This document shows, piece after piece, positions 1 to 11,243 of a stretch of 64,000 nucleotides of DNA. The notes below the pieces were generated by a model. That model searched no databases. It was not told where the DNA came from and saw only the letters and a list, made by a program, of their open reading frames with translations. Source of the stretch: Candidatus Tectimicrobiota bacterium (GTDB lineage Bacteria; Tectomicrobia; Entotheonellia; Entotheonellales; Entotheonellaceae); assembly GCA_026005175.1 (NCBI GenBank), contig BPKO01000007.1:1-64000 (forward strand), in the 5' to 3' direction. The stretch's first letter is position 1. Each line of letters starts with the position of its first letter. The translations under genes and the position numbers were made by a program.

Positions 1-1
1 A

Positions 2-667
2 TCCGCCGCCTCCTGCAAGAGCGCCTGGCCCCAGCTCCCCGCAGCCCCCGCGACAGAAAAAAACGGCCCTTCACCAAAATCAAATTATCCTATTCCAGAA
101 TATGTCTTATTCAAAGATAATTCTTACCAGGATAAATGGAGATTTAAAATAGCATGGGAAATCATAGTTTCCGAAGATATCTCGAAAGAATCATTAAATT
201 CTTTGTTGAATGTTTTATATAATAAAGCCAAAGAAAAAATTTCCATGAATGATAAACGTGCAATAGTAATAGACATTAAAGCTTATGTAAGTCCAGAGCA
301 TGCTACTTCTGGAATGGGACAATGGATTGGATGGCTAAATCAAGAAGGTATTGACAATAAACCACGTATCGTTTTTCGCGATGATTATTTTAAATACATA
401 AACAATAAACCAAAGGTAAAATTTGGATTAACAGAAAATGAGAGAATGGAAATATGGAAAGAATTAATAAAAGCTGAAGATAGAGCTACTAAAGAAGCAT
501 TAAATAGATATCCCAACATGAATCCTTTTTCTGAATACAGTAAGCTTGAAAAAAATCTGACCTTAAGATATAAATTAGATCTGGCCAAAAGGAAAAATAT
601 TTCCATTGAACAGCTTGATGAAATTGCCAAAGAAGGTCGCAGGAAAAACTGGCCCTTCCCACGGTGA
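2..667 (+). CDS. Hypothetical protein, 5' end outside window, AT-rich
   Basis: The reading frame ending in TGA at 665-667 stays open upstream to the first base of the window, so the gene starts outside it. An internal TTG at 203 is a poor start by comparison. The first ~55 bases are GC-rich and encode an Ala/Ser/Pro-rich stretch containing AASC, which could be a weak lipobox or secretion-signal tail. From about base 56 the DNA becomes strongly AT-rich and the protein rich in Lys, Asn and Ile. Near the start of the AT-rich part lies YPIPEYVLFKDNSYQDKW, followed by a mixed alpha/beta region and a charged C-terminal helix ending NWPFPR. I recognise no family. Composition unlike every neighbour, next to insertion sequences, points to horizontal gain. 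Confidence 0.6.
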   Translation, partial: SAASCKSAWPQLPAAPATEKNGPSPKSNYPIPEYVLFKDNSYQDKWRFKIAWEIIVSEDISKESLNSLLNVLYNKAKEKISMNDKRAIVIDIKAYVSPEHATSGMGQWIGWLNQEGIDNKPRIVFRDDYFKYINNKPKVKFGLTENERMEIWKELIKAEDRATKEALNRYPNMNPFSEYSKLEKNLTLRYKLDLAKRKNISIEQLDEIAKEGRRKNWPFPR

Positions 668-761
668 AAAACAGTGGCTCTGACTACGTTGAAAATAATC
701 TCCTAGGTGGCCGATACTGGTTCGAGACTTACCCGGTAGCCGAGCTGTTCAATGCGTCGTG

Positions 762-2047
762 TTAAGCGCCCAAGGGTCTGGTGGCGTCGGAGGGTATCAA
801 AATAGTGGGGGGCCCCCAGCTCACGATAAGGTTCACCGCGTAAGAGCATAGCATATGGAAGGCGCTCACCAGAATCGCGTGTGCCACGGCCATGAGGGCG
901 CGCTTTTTCCCGCGCCGGGCGGCGAGGCGTCGATAGAGGGCGGAGAGATAGGTCTGCTTCGTCCGGGCGGCCCCATGGGCGAGCTGCACCAGCCCCGTGC
1001 GCAAAGGGCGATTGCCTTTACGCGTTTTGCCTGACCGCCGTTTCCCTGCACTTTCGTCGTTGCCCGGAGCGACGCCAGCCCAGGCTGCCAGACGTTTCGC
1101 AGAGCCAAAGCGTGCCCTATCGATACCGATTTCCGCTCCCAGCAGTTGCGCTCCCCGCCGATCGACGCCAGGGCTCGTGTCAAGCAACGCCACGGCTTGC
1201 GTAAACGTCAGCGGCGTGCCCTGGGCCGTCGGCACAGGCGCACACCGCCCGGCTGCCTCCGGAGGGGCTGGTGGGGCGGTGTCCGCTGCCGCACGGAGAT
1301 CGGCCAGGCACCGGGCAATCGCCGTGCGCAGCGTGTCGATCTGTTCCTCAAGGAAATCGAGGTGCGCCAACTGGGTCGCCAGCAACAGACGGTGCTGGGG
1401 CCGCACCAGCCCGCTCAAGGGCCCCTGCTCTAGCAGCGGGATTTTGCTCCGGAGCTGTCCACGTGCCCGTGCTGCCCTCGTGGCAGGATCGGCGTGCCCG
1501 GCAATCAAAGCTTCTCCCATGGCGCGACCGGAGACCCCCATGATGTCTGTGACGACCGCGGCCAGCTTGATATTGGCCCGCTCCAGCACCCCTTGCAGGC
1601 GGTTGACCTCACGGCGGCGTTCCTGGATCAGTTTCGTCCGCTAGCGCACCAGATCCCGGAGGTCACGCTGTCCCGCTGGCGGAATGAAGCTGGCCTGCAG
1701 GAGGCCATGGCGGAGGAGTTTTGGCCAACCATCGGGCGTCGGCTTTGTCTGTCTTGCGCCCGGGGACATGCTTGACGTGGTTGGCATTGACCCGTACCAC
1801 CTCAAAGGTGCCTTCCAAGAGGTTATAGAGTGGTTTCCAATACTCGCCGGGGCTTTCAATGGCCACTCACCCCTGCCGCCGCCAGCCAGTCAGCCAGAGC
1901 CAACAAGTCGGGGGTCATCGTGCCAAAGACCTGGACCGCGACCTGCCCATCGGGCTGCTGCCCCGTCGGATCCGGCGTCACCCGACAGGCTGTCACGCTC
2001 CTTTTATGCACATCGATACCCGCACAGTGAGTGAAGATGACATCCAT
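762..2047 (-). pseudogene. IS110-family transposase, disrupted
   Basis: Read on the minus strand from ATG 2047, the product has the IS110 plan. An N-terminal DEDD RuvC-like domain starts with GIDVHK and continues to VAIESPGEYW and the DKADARWLA motif. A coiled region follows, then a C-terminal transposase_20 domain (LLDTSPGVDRRGAQLLGAEIG, then WAGVAPGNDESAGKRRSG). Two lesions break it: a frameshift near 1870 between LAAAGV and VAIES, and an in-frame TAG at 1641-1643 just before RTKLIQERRREVN, where relatives usually have a Tyr codon. IS110 elements lack long terminal inverted repeats and I found none. Sequence error could explain the frameshift but not easily the stop codon. Confidence 0.85.
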
Positions 2048-2374
2048 AGCGCTCCCTCCAAGGTGCAGGCTGGCTGGATACCCGTGACTCATGCGTCTAC
2101 GTTGCGTGCTCTGCTGCCAAGCGGCAGCGTGCGACACTCCCTGGGGGCCCCTGCGAGTATCCGGGTCCCCCTTTTCCTCGGGCGTGCGGCACCAGTCAGA
2201 AAACGACCCCATGGCCAGCCCTGGTAGAGGGATCTTATGCCGTCTGTCTCATGCAGGAAAGTTCCGGGTCATTTTCATGCCTCCTGGTGTCCCTGGGGAC
2301 ATGACCACTTTTCCGCATCGTGATCTCGGGTTGTATTCACGCGGCCTTGCGCCCAAGACGCCATGAAAGTGCTT

Positions 2375-2563
2375 CTAATTCAAGTAGTTCGGATGGACAA
2401 AGCGCCAGTGCTGCGTCACGCTGAACCCCAGCGCCGCCATGGTTACGTGCCGCTTGCAGACCACGCGGGTGGTATAAAACAGGACCACGTAGCCCATGAG
2501 CCGCAGCACCAGATGGCCCCAGTAGGCCGCTTCGCTCTGCACCTGGCAGGCCGCCGTGCTCAA
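2375..2563 (-). other. Short open frame, possible remnant of another element
   Basis: A minus-strand frame of about 62 codons runs out of the left inverted repeat of the IS4-type element. It encodes a Tyr/Trp/Val-rich tail (RLMGYVVLFYTTRVVCKRHV). I recognise no family. It could be the tail of an older transposase interrupted by the IS4-type insertion, or chance. The rest of 2048-2558 shows no other supportable gene or RNA. Confidence 0.2.
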
Positions 2564-2573
2564 AGTTGACAGG
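2559..2573. repeat. IS4-type terminal inverted repeat, left
   Basis: CTCAAAGTTGACAGG, the exact reverse complement of 5019-5033. Confidence 0.8.
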
Positions 2574-2579
2574 TATGGG

Positions 2580-3361
2580 TCATGGGATCACGCGGCCTTG
2601 CTCATCTGAAGGCACTGTCGGGCCATCTGCCGCGGGGCGCACGCCCTGCGCCTGCATCACCTCCCAGGCAAACGCCCGCCCGTGCCAAAGGCGCTCCAGG
2701 GACGATCGGCAGGGATGTCCCGCGCTTGCACCTTGAGCAAGAGCAGATACGCCATAACCGCCACGGCCACCGAGCGCTCGACGCGCTCGGCTTTGCCGCT
2801 CACCTGGTGTTGCCCCAAGCCCACGACGCCCTTCAGTTCTCTGTGCAGCAGCTCTATGGCCCACCGGCGCAGGTATACCCCGACGATCTGGCGCGCCGCC
2901 GGCGTCTTGGGCAGATGGGTCACGAGGATGCGGGTCTGTTTGGGCCCATCGTTGCGCCGCGGCTTGCTCAGCACGATCGTGACGTCTCCCAGATGGCGCA
3001 GCTGCGCGCGCTTGGAAAAGACCCAGAAGGGGCGCCGGCGCCCGGTGGGGAGCGCAGGGCACCCCGATGCGCTGGTACAGCCAGCGCGGCAAATGCCGCA
3101 CCAGGTCCTTGAGGTGCTTGCCATTGGCCAGCTTCCAGGTGCGCGGCAGGGCAAAGACATACCACCAGTCGAGCTTCCGAATGCGTTTCAGGGTGTCCCG
3201 TGCCGCATAGGCGGCATCGGCCCACCACGATGACCTCGCTGGCACCAGGGAGCCGGCGGGCGTAAAATCCCGCAGCATCTGCCGAAACAGGGCGTTTTCT
3301 TTCTGGTGGCCCGGGTCGTCCTTGCGGTGCAAAGCAGGGCAAAATCCACCGCAGCCCGATA
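2580..3361 (-). pseudogene. IS4-type DDE transposase, C-terminal part
   Basis: Conserved transposase segments are spread over several minus-strand frames. HRKDDPGHQKENALFRQML comes first, then a DAAYAARD segment that probably carries the second catalytic Asp, then WWYVFALPRTWKLANGKHL. Further on is YLRRWAIELLHRELK, which fits the IS4 signature Y-x2-R-x3-E-x6-K with its catalytic Glu. Several frameshifts interrupt it. Because housekeeping genes here also show single-base frame breaks, true decay and sequence error cannot be separated. The split by the IS256-family element makes it inactive either way. Confidence 0.75.
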
Positions 3362-3387
3362 GGGTCGTGTCGCTAAAGTTGTGTAGA
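3362..3387. repeat. IS256-family inverted repeat, left
   Basis: Matches the reverse complement of 4560-4585 at 20 of 26 positions. Confidence 0.75.
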
Positions 3388-3412
3388 AAACGAAAGTGAC
3401 AGGAGGCGACGG

Positions 3413-4582
3413 ATGGAGAAGGAGGAGCTGCGGGAGCTAGCGCGGGAAGCGGTGCACGCCCGCATAAGGGAGGGCGTTAAGGCGGTCATCGAGCAGGTGC
3501 TGGAGGAGGAGATGCGGGAGCACCTAGGGGCGGGCCACCGGGAGAGGACGCCCCTCAGGCGGGGCTGGCGCAACGGCCACTACACCAGGGAGCTCATCAC
3601 CCCCGTGGGCAAGCTGGAGCAGCTGCGGGTGCCCAGGGACCGGGAGGGGGAGTTCGTCACCGAGGTCTTCGAGCGCTACAAGCGGATGACGGGGGATGTG
3701 GAGGAGGCGGTGCTGGAGATGTACCTGCAGGGGGTGTCGGTGCGGCGGGTGGCCGAGATAACCCGGGCCCTCTCGCGGGTGAAGGTGGGCAAGGACGCCG
3801 TGAGCCGCATCGCCCGGCGCCTCCAGGAGGAGCTGGCCCTCTGGCGGGGGCGGCGGCTGGAGCGGTCCTACCCCTACCTGTTCCTGGACGCCACCTACCT
3901 GAAGGTGCACTGTGGCGAGCGGGTGCGGGAGGTGGCGCTGCTGGTGGCGGTGGGGGTGGACGAGGAGGGCTACCGGGAGGTGCTGGCGGTGGAGGCGGCA
4001 GGAGGGGAGCGGCGGGAGGCCTACCGGCAGCTGCTGCGGGGGCTCCTGGACAGGGGGCTCAGGGGCGTGCTGCTGGTGGTGAGCGATGACCATGAGGCCA
4101 TCAAGCAAGCGGTGGCCAGCGAGCTGCCGGAGGCGAGATGGCAGCGTTGCCTGGCCCACTTCCAGCGCAACGTGCTGGCCCATGTGCCCATAAGCGAGGC
4201 TGGGGAGGTGGCAGCCGACTTCTGGGCCATCTTCGGGGTACGCCGGGAAGAGACGGCACGGGCCCTGGCCCAGGCCTTCCAGGAGCGCTACGGGCGGCGC
4301 TACCCCAGGGCGGTGGAGACCCTTGTGCGGGGCCTGGACGACGCCCTCACCTACCTGCACTTCCCAGGCCCTCACCACCGCCTCATCAGGACCACCAACC
4401 TGCTGGAGCGGCTCTTCCGAGAGCTGAAGCGGCGCACCCGGGTGGTAGGCGTCTTCCCCAACCAGGAGAGCGCCCTGGACCTGGCCACGGCCGTCCTCCT
4501 GCGCGCCAGCGAGGACTGGGCCCTCAGGAGGTATATGGACATGGCGTCCCTCAAGGCCCTCTACACAGAATTCGCGACTTGA
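3413..4582 (+). CDS. IS256-family (mutator-type) transposase
   Basis: This intact 389-residue DDE transposase moves the surrounding element by cut and paste. The catalytic Asps lie in LFLDATYLKVH (near residue 158) and LVVSDDHEAIK, and the Glu in TTNLLERLFRELKRRTRVV followed by FPN, the family hallmark. A strong ribosome-binding site (AGGAGG) lies 8 bases before ATG 3413, and the stop codon lies inside the right terminal repeat. Codon use is heavily biased to G/C and Arg/Glu-rich, unlike the disrupted IS genes around it, so it looks like a recent arrival. It is the only undamaged transposase in the window. Confidence 0.95.
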   Translation: MEKEELRELAREAVHARIREGVKAVIEQVLEEEMREHLGAGHRERTPLRRGWRNGHYTRELITPVGKLEQLRVPRDREGEFVTEVFERYKRMTGDVEEAVLEMYLQGVSVRRVAEITRALSRVKVGKDAVSRIARRLQEELALWRGRRLERSYPYLFLDATYLKVHCGERVREVALLVAVGVDEEGYREVLAVEAAGGERREAYRQLLRGLLDRGLRGVLLVVSDDHEAIKQAVASELPEARWQRCLAHFQRNVLAHVPISEAGEVAADFWAIFGVRREETARALAQAFQERYGRRYPRAVETLVRGLDDALTYLHFPGPHHRLIRTTNLLERLFRELKRRTRVVGVFPNQESALDLATAVLLRASEDWALRRYMDMASLKALYTEFAT

Positions 4583-4585
4583 CCC
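4560..4585. repeat. IS256-family inverted repeat, right
   Basis: Partner of 3362-3387. It overlaps the end of the transposase gene. Confidence 0.75.
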
Positions 4586-4591
4586 CCGATA

Positions 4592-4960
4592 GACGCCCCA
4601 CTGGGCCATCAAAAACACCACGCGGAAGCCAAAGACGCAGGGATGATGCCGGCTGAGGCGGGTGTGGTAGGCCACGGGATGCTTGTGCCCGCGCTTGCCT
4701 TTGAGGGTGCTGTCACCCACGAGATAAAGCAGGCCGTCTTGGGGCGGGGGCAAGGCCTGCATGGCCTGATGGGCAAACCACCACAGCAAGGCTTTGGTGC
4801 ACCAATAGGCCGCACAGAGCAGGCGACGGTAATGCTGGTAGGCCAGGTGGGCGGGGCCATGGCGGGCGAGGGCTTGTAGGTTGGCCCGCTGGCCGTAGAG
4901 GATATGCAGCACCAGAGCCAGCACAACTGGGATACGCGATCTATCGGCCGTTGGTGATCG
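4592..4960 (-). pseudogene. IS4-type DDE transposase, N-terminal part
   Basis: This is the N-terminal half of the transposase whose C-terminal half lies at 2580-3361. It contains LYLVGDSTLKGKRGHKHP, with the likely first catalytic Asp, and reads up to MAQWGV before the IS256-family boundary. On the far side of that insertion the frame resumes with YRAAVDFALLC. A further frame change near 4920 separates it from an apparent N-terminus (LLGILDHQRPIDRVSQ). Confidence 0.7.
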
Positions 4961-5018
4961 AGTATCCCCAGGAGGGCCCCTGGACTGTAAAGGGATGCTG
5001 TGATTCCCCCTTCCTCAA

Positions 5019-5033
5019 CCTGTCAACTTTGAG
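5019..5033. repeat. IS4-type terminal inverted repeat, right
   Basis: CCTGTCAACTTTGAG, the exact reverse complement of 2559-2573. Confidence 0.8.
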
Positions 5034-5036
5034 TTA

Positions 5037-5117
5037 CTAACTTCTAATAACGACCGTGGCCCCTAAGCCGGGCGCCACGGGCGCCGCCCTTTTCTTGCCT
5101 CTCCTAACTTCTGATAA
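5037..5117. repeat. 14-bp direct repeat pair beside the IS4-type right end
   Basis: CTAACTTCTAATAA at 5037-5050 and CTAACTTCTGATAA at 5104-5117 differ at one base. They lie between the IS4-type right end and the 3' end of pnp, 67 bp apart. A GC-rich hairpin (about 5070-5087) sits between them. No function is clear. Confidence 0.4.
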
Positions 5118-5128
5118 GGATTCTTATG

Positions 5129-7269
5129 TCAACTTCCGGCCTCGCCGGCCGGTACGGCGCCGCGCTCGCGAATCGCCGCCTTGTGGCTGAGCTTGATCCG
5201 CCCGTTGCGGTCGACTTCCAGCACCTTGACCAGCACCTGGTCGCCTTCGCGCAGCACGTCGGTCACTTTGTCGATGCGCTTGTCGGCCAGCTGCGAGATG
5301 TGCAAAAGGCCGTCGGTGCCCGGAAAGATCTCCACAAAGGCCCCAAAGTCCATGATCTTGCGCACCGTGCCGACGTAGATGCGGCCAACTTCCACTTCCT
5401 GCGTCAGCTCCCGCACCATGCGCACCGCTTCTTGCGCCGCCGCCCTCGTCTGCCGAGGCAATCACCACCGTGCCGTCGTCTTCTACGTCGATGGTGACGC
5501 CCGTGGCGTCGATGATGCCACGGATGGTCTTGCCGCCGGGCCCAATGATGTCGCGCACCTTGTCGCGGTGCACTTTCAGGGTCACGATGCGCGGCGCATA
5601 AGCCGACAGCTGCTTGCGTGGCTCTTTGAGAATGCCCTCCATACACTGCAAAATGTAGAGCCGCCCCTGCCGGGCTTGCTCTAGCGCCCGCTCCATCACC
5701 GCCCGCGACACCCCCGTCGTCTTGATGTCCATCTGGATGGCGGTAATGCCCTGCGCGGTGCCGGCTACCTTGAAGTCCATGTCGCCCAGGTGGTCCTCCA
5801 GCCCCAAGATGTCGGAGAGAATCGCCACCTGGGCCCTCTTGCTCAATCAGCCCCATGGCAATGCCCGCCACCGGCGCCTTGATGGGCACCCCGGCGTCCA
5901 TCAGCGCCAGCGAGCTGCCACAGACCGTGGCCATGGAGGAAGAGCCGTTGGATTCGGTAATGTCCGACACCACGCGCAGCGTGTATGGAAAGCGCTCATG
6001 CGGCGGCAGCACCGGGCGCAGCGCGCGCTCGGCCAGCGCCCCATGACCAATCTCGCGTCGCCCTGGCCCCCGCAAAGGCGCCACCCTCGCCTACGCAGTA
6101 AGGCGGAAAGTTATAGTGGAGCATGAAGTTTTTGTAAAACTTCCCTTCCAGGTCGTCGACGAGCTGTTCATCGCTCTTGGTGCCCAGGGTGACCACCACC
6201 AGCGCCTGGGTTTCGCCGCGGGTGAAGAGGGCCGAGCCGTGGGGGCGCGGCAAGAGGGAGACCCGCCCGCTGATGGGGCGAATGTCTGCCGGGCCGCGGC
6301 CGTCGGCGCGGCGGCCTTCCTCGAGGATCTGGCGGCGCATTTCCTGGCGCTCAAACTCGTGGAAGAAGGCCTTGGCGGCTTTGGTGCGCTGCGCTGCCTC
6401 GGCAGCCGGCAGCTCGGCAGGCACCACCGCAGCCAGCACTTCCTGTTCCAGCGCCGCCATGGCGTCCTGGCGGGCCAGCTTTTCAGGGATGCGCAGCACC
6501 TGCGGCAGCCGCTCGCGCACCAAGTCCCAGACTTGCTGGCGCAACGCCGTGTCGACGACCACCGGCGGCAGGACCATTTTGGGCTTGCCGGCCAGCCGCT
6601 GCAGTTCACACTGCAAGTCGATACAGGGCTGCAGCGCCTGCTGGGCCGCTTCCAAAGCCTCAAGCATGAGCGCTTCCGAGACCTCTTGTCCTCCGCCTTC
6701 CACCATGACCAGCGCCGCGCGGGTGCCGGCCACCACCACGTTGAGCTGGCTGCGCTCAAGCTCTTCGTAGGTTGGATTCACCACCAGGCGGGCCATCGAC
6801 ATACCCCATGCGCACCGCGCCGATGGGCCCCAGAAACGGGATGTCAGACACCGTCAGCGCCGCTGAGGCGGCGATCATGGCCACGATATCCGGGTCGTTT
6901 TGCTGATCGGCCGACAGCGCCGTGCAGAGCACCTGGGTGTCTTTGCGATACCCCTCGGCAAAGAGCGGCCGAATGGGCCGGTCGATCAGCCGCGAGGTGA
7001 GCACTTCTTTCTCACCGGGGCGTCCTTCGCGCTTGAAAAAGCCGCCGGGGATTTTGCCGGCGGCGTACGCCCTTTCGCGGTAGTCGACGGTGAGCGGGAA
7101 AGAAATCGATGTCGTCGCGGTCTTCCTTCGAGGCGCCCGTAGCGGCGGCCAAGACCACCGTGTCCCCGTAGCGAACCAGCGCCGCGCCGTTGGCTTGCTT
7201 GGCAATCTCACCCGTTTCAATGGTCAGCGTGCGACCACCGATGACGGTCTGTACGACATGATGACTCAA
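5129..7269 (-). CDS. pnp: Polyribonucleotide nucleotidyltransferase (PNPase), five frame breaks
   Basis: PNPase degrades RNA 3' to 5' by phosphorolysis and works in the degradosome. The product begins [15 protein letters not shown] from a TTG at 7269, preceded by GGAGG. It carries two RNase PH domains, then a KH domain ([13 protein letters not shown]) and an S1 domain ([21 protein letters not shown]). The frame is broken near 7096, 6791, 6085, 5833 and 5444. Each break is repaired by removing one base from a GGG or CCC run, after which the full ~700-residue protein reads through. Such a cluster in a conserved gene is best explained by sequence error. It lies just after rpsO, the common rpsO-pnp order, and is the last gene of the nusA-infB group. 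Confidence 0.9.
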
Positions 7270-7294
7270 GGTCGGTCCTCCACTGTGGTGAGGC

Positions 7295-7567
7295 TCATCG
7301 GCGAATGCCAAGACGGCCGATGAGGTTCTGATAACGCTCGAAGTCCTGCCGTCGCAGGTAATTCAGCAAGCGCCGGCGGCGTCCGACGAGCTTGATCAGG
7401 CGCCCGCGGCGCGAGTGATGGTCCTTGCGGTGGGTCTGCAAGTGGGCGGTTATATAACGAATGCGTTCCGTTAAGAGCGCCACCTGCACTTCTGGCGAGC
7501 CGGTATCGCGCTCGTGGGTGCGGAACGCTTCGATCAGCGAGGTCTTCTGCTCCTTCTCTAACGCCAT
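7295..7567 (-). CDS. rpsO: 30S ribosomal protein S15
   Basis: This 90-residue protein binds the central domain of 16S rRNA early in 30S assembly. It shows the S15 signature: [21 protein letters not shown], then [16 protein letters not shown] and the C-terminal [10 protein letters not shown]. Length is normal. It lies between truB and pnp, 25 bases before the pnp start, in the usual order. In E. coli S15 represses its own mRNA; I cannot see here whether that control exists. Confidence 0.97.
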   Translation of the reverse strand: MALEKEQKTSLIEAFRTHERDTGSPEVQVALLTERIRYITAHLQTHRKDHHSRRGRLIKLVGRRRRLLNYLRRQDFERYQNLIGRLGIRR

Positions 7568-7603
7568 CTTCTCCTCTCCTTATCGGCAGTACCGCGTCTG
7601 CCT

Positions 7604-8501
7604 TCAGGCCTCTAGGTACTGGAGCTTCCAGCGCTCGGGGGCGGTGCGATAGGCGACGGCAACGGTCTCCTGGCACCCCACGCAGAGGCGAAGCCCGGGC
7701 GCCTGGGGAGGCACGCGGGCATGCCGCACCATTGCCTCCAAGTCTCTTCCCTGTCTGGTGCGCAGTACGGCGAGCTGCTGCGGCGTCAGCGTCAACGCGG
7801 GCAGAAAAGCCAGCGCCTGGGACAGCGGCAGACACAGCCGCTCCCGGGCGGCGTGGCGGTGAAGAAAGTCAAGTGGATAGGCGTCGCAAAGCCGGAAAGG
7901 GCCCACACGGCAGCGCTGCAAGTGAACGAGGTGGGCGCCGCACCCCAGAGCCAGCCCGATGTCCTCGCACAGGGTGCGAATATACGTCCCCTTGGAACAC
8001 GTGACACCAAGCGTCAGCCACTCCCCGCGCACATCGAGCAGCTGCAAGCGCTTGATGGTCACTTGCCGCGGTGGCCGCGGCACCGTCTGGCCGCGGCGGG
8101 CCAGGCGGTAAAGGCGCTGGCCGTGGTACTTAACCGCCGAATACATGGGGGGCGTCTGCGCGATCGTCCCTTGGAAGCGGGCCAGCACTGCCTCGAGCTG
8201 CGCCCGCGACAGCGGCGGCACCGGTCGCTGTTCGATCACGCTTCCCGTGGCATCTTGCGTATCCGTGCGCATTCCCAGGCGCATCACCGCCCAGTACGTT
8301 TTGTCGAGCGCTTCAAAGTAGCGGGCATACTTGGTGGCGCGGCCAAGGCAGAGCACCAGCACGCCGCTGGCCCTCCGGGTCCAAGGTTCCCGTATGGCCA
8401 ACCGCCTGCAGCCCGAAGAGCCGCCGCACCTGTGCCACCGCCCCGTGCGACGTGAGGCCTCGGGGCTTATCGACCAAGAGGACACCCCCGCAGGACATCA
8501 C
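7604..8501 (-). CDS. truB: tRNA pseudouridine-55 synthase, one frame break
   Basis: TruB converts U55 of the tRNA T-loop to pseudouridine. The start [19 protein letters not shown] leads to GHTGTLDP, which holds the catalytic Asp. The frame then shifts near 8371 and continues [19 protein letters not shown], with [17 protein letters not shown] and [15 protein letters not shown] further on. Removing one base from the CCC at 8371-8373 restores one ~298-residue protein. Its start overlaps the rbfA stop by four bases, indicating coupled translation. Confidence 0.92.
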
Positions 8502-8857
8502 GACTCCTCGGCCTCGTCGGGGAAAAGGTCGTGCAGAAGGCGTGAGATCCGTACCCCGTAGGCAATCGCCGTGTCGAGCTTAAACGTCAGCTGCGGCACG
8601 TAGCGCAGTTTCAGACGCTTTCCCAGCTGCCCGCGAATAAAGCCGCTGGCGCGGGCAAACGCCGCCATGGTCGCTTGCTGCTCGGCCTCGTCGCCCACGC
8701 GGCTGATGTAGACGGCGGCGTGGCGCAGGTCCGGCGACACCTCGACCCGCGACACCGTGGCCATGCGCAGGCGAGGATCCTTAAGCTGGCGCAGCAGCAA
8801 GTCGGCAATCTCCGCCTGAAGCAATTCGCCAACGCGGACAGGACGGTAGCGGGTCAT
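8498..8857 (-). CDS. rbfA: 30S ribosome-binding factor A
   Basis: RbfA is a KH-fold factor for late 30S maturation and 16S 5'-end processing. The ~119-residue product has the family pattern [26 protein letters not shown] at its start, [18 protein letters not shown] and the C-terminal [21 protein letters not shown] chose ATG 8857 because the family begins directly before this motif. It sits between ylxP and truB, the usual order. Confidence 0.95.
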   Translation of the reverse strand: MTRYRPVRVGELLQAEIADLLLRQLKDPRLRMATVSRVEVSPDLRHAAVYISRVGDEAEQQATMAAFARASGFIRGQLGKRLKLRYVPQLTFKLDTAIAYGVRISRLLHDLFPDEAEES

Positions 8858-8864
8858 GGCTGGC

Positions 8865-9146
8865 TCACCAAATTTCGATGTGATAGTCAATCAAGTCAAC
8901 GACGTACATCGACTCGATAAAGTTCACCACCTTGCTCAAGATGCCGTTGGCATGGTCGGTGGCCGTGCTGACCACCGCCACCCCCAGGGTGGTTCGCTGC
9001 CACTTGTCTTGATGATCGACTTCCGCAACGGCGACGTTGAACTGGTTGCGCACCCGGGTAATGATGCTCTTGACGACTTGCCGCTTGGCTTTTAACGAGT
9101 GGGGTTCCCGCATGCGCAGTTCGATCGTACACACCCCGACGTGCAT
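8865..9146 (-). CDS. ylxP: YlxP-like DUF503 protein
   Basis: This 93-residue protein belongs to DUF503, a small ferredoxin-fold family encoded between infB and rbfA in many bacteria. Typical features are the start MHVGVCTIELRM, then HSLKAKRQVVKSIITRVRNQFNVAVAEV and the late VVSTATDHANGILSKVVNFIE. A role in ribosome maturation has been proposed from position; the biochemistry is not settled. Spacing to infB (24 bases) and rbfA (7 bases) fits one operon. Confidence 0.92.
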   Translation of the reverse strand: MHVGVCTIELRMREPHSLKAKRQVVKSIITRVRNQFNVAVAEVDHQDKWQRTTLGVAVVSTATDHANGILSKVVNFIESMYVVDLIDYHIEIW

Positions 9147-9170
9147 CGCCGCGCCTATCCTCTGCTGCCA

Positions 9171-11192
<2,022 letters not shown>

Positions 11193-11243
11193 GCACCGCC
11201 CTCCGCCACGAATTAACGCATGGAAAAGTCCGGCCGGCTATAA

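Larger units (their letters stand above)
3362..4585 (+). mobile_element. IS256-family insertion sequence, apparently complete
   Basis: The ends are imperfect 26-bp inverted repeats (3362-3387 and 4560-4585, 20 of 26 identical, beginning GGGTC and ending TGTGTAGA). The 7-bp sequence CCCGATA flanks it as a direct repeat at 3355-3361 and 4585-4591, sharing one base with the right end. Extending to 8 bp gives one mismatch. A short duplication of about this size is usual for IS256 insertions. One intact transposase gene fills the element. Confidence 0.85.
2559..5033 (-). mobile_element. IS4-type insertion sequence, split by an IS256-family element
   Basis: The element is bounded by a perfect 15-bp terminal inverted repeat: CTCAAAGTTGACAGG at 2559-2573 and its reverse complement at 5019-5033. 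It contains a degraded DDE transposase on the minus strand, cut in two by the IS256-family element at 3362-4585. I see no matching target duplication in the bases immediately outside the repeats. The inner insertion must be the later event. Confidence 0.75.

Noticed and set aside
203-667. A separate gene starting at TTG 203
   Set aside because: The same frame is open to the window edge and encodes protein-like sequence upstream, with no ribosome-binding site before 203.
3524-4924. Long minus-strand frame running through the IS256-family element
   Set aside because: Only its N-terminal part (beyond ~4592) is IS4-type transposase; the rest is the antisense of the IS256-family transposase.
5070-5087. 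GC-rich hairpin after pnp as a pnp terminator
   Set aside because: The T-rich tract follows it on the plus strand only; in the direction of pnp transcription there is no T run.
5129-7269. Programmed frameshifting in pnp
   Set aside because: Five +1 breaks at unrelated short homopolymers without a common slippery motif; the same error type recurs in ten other genes.
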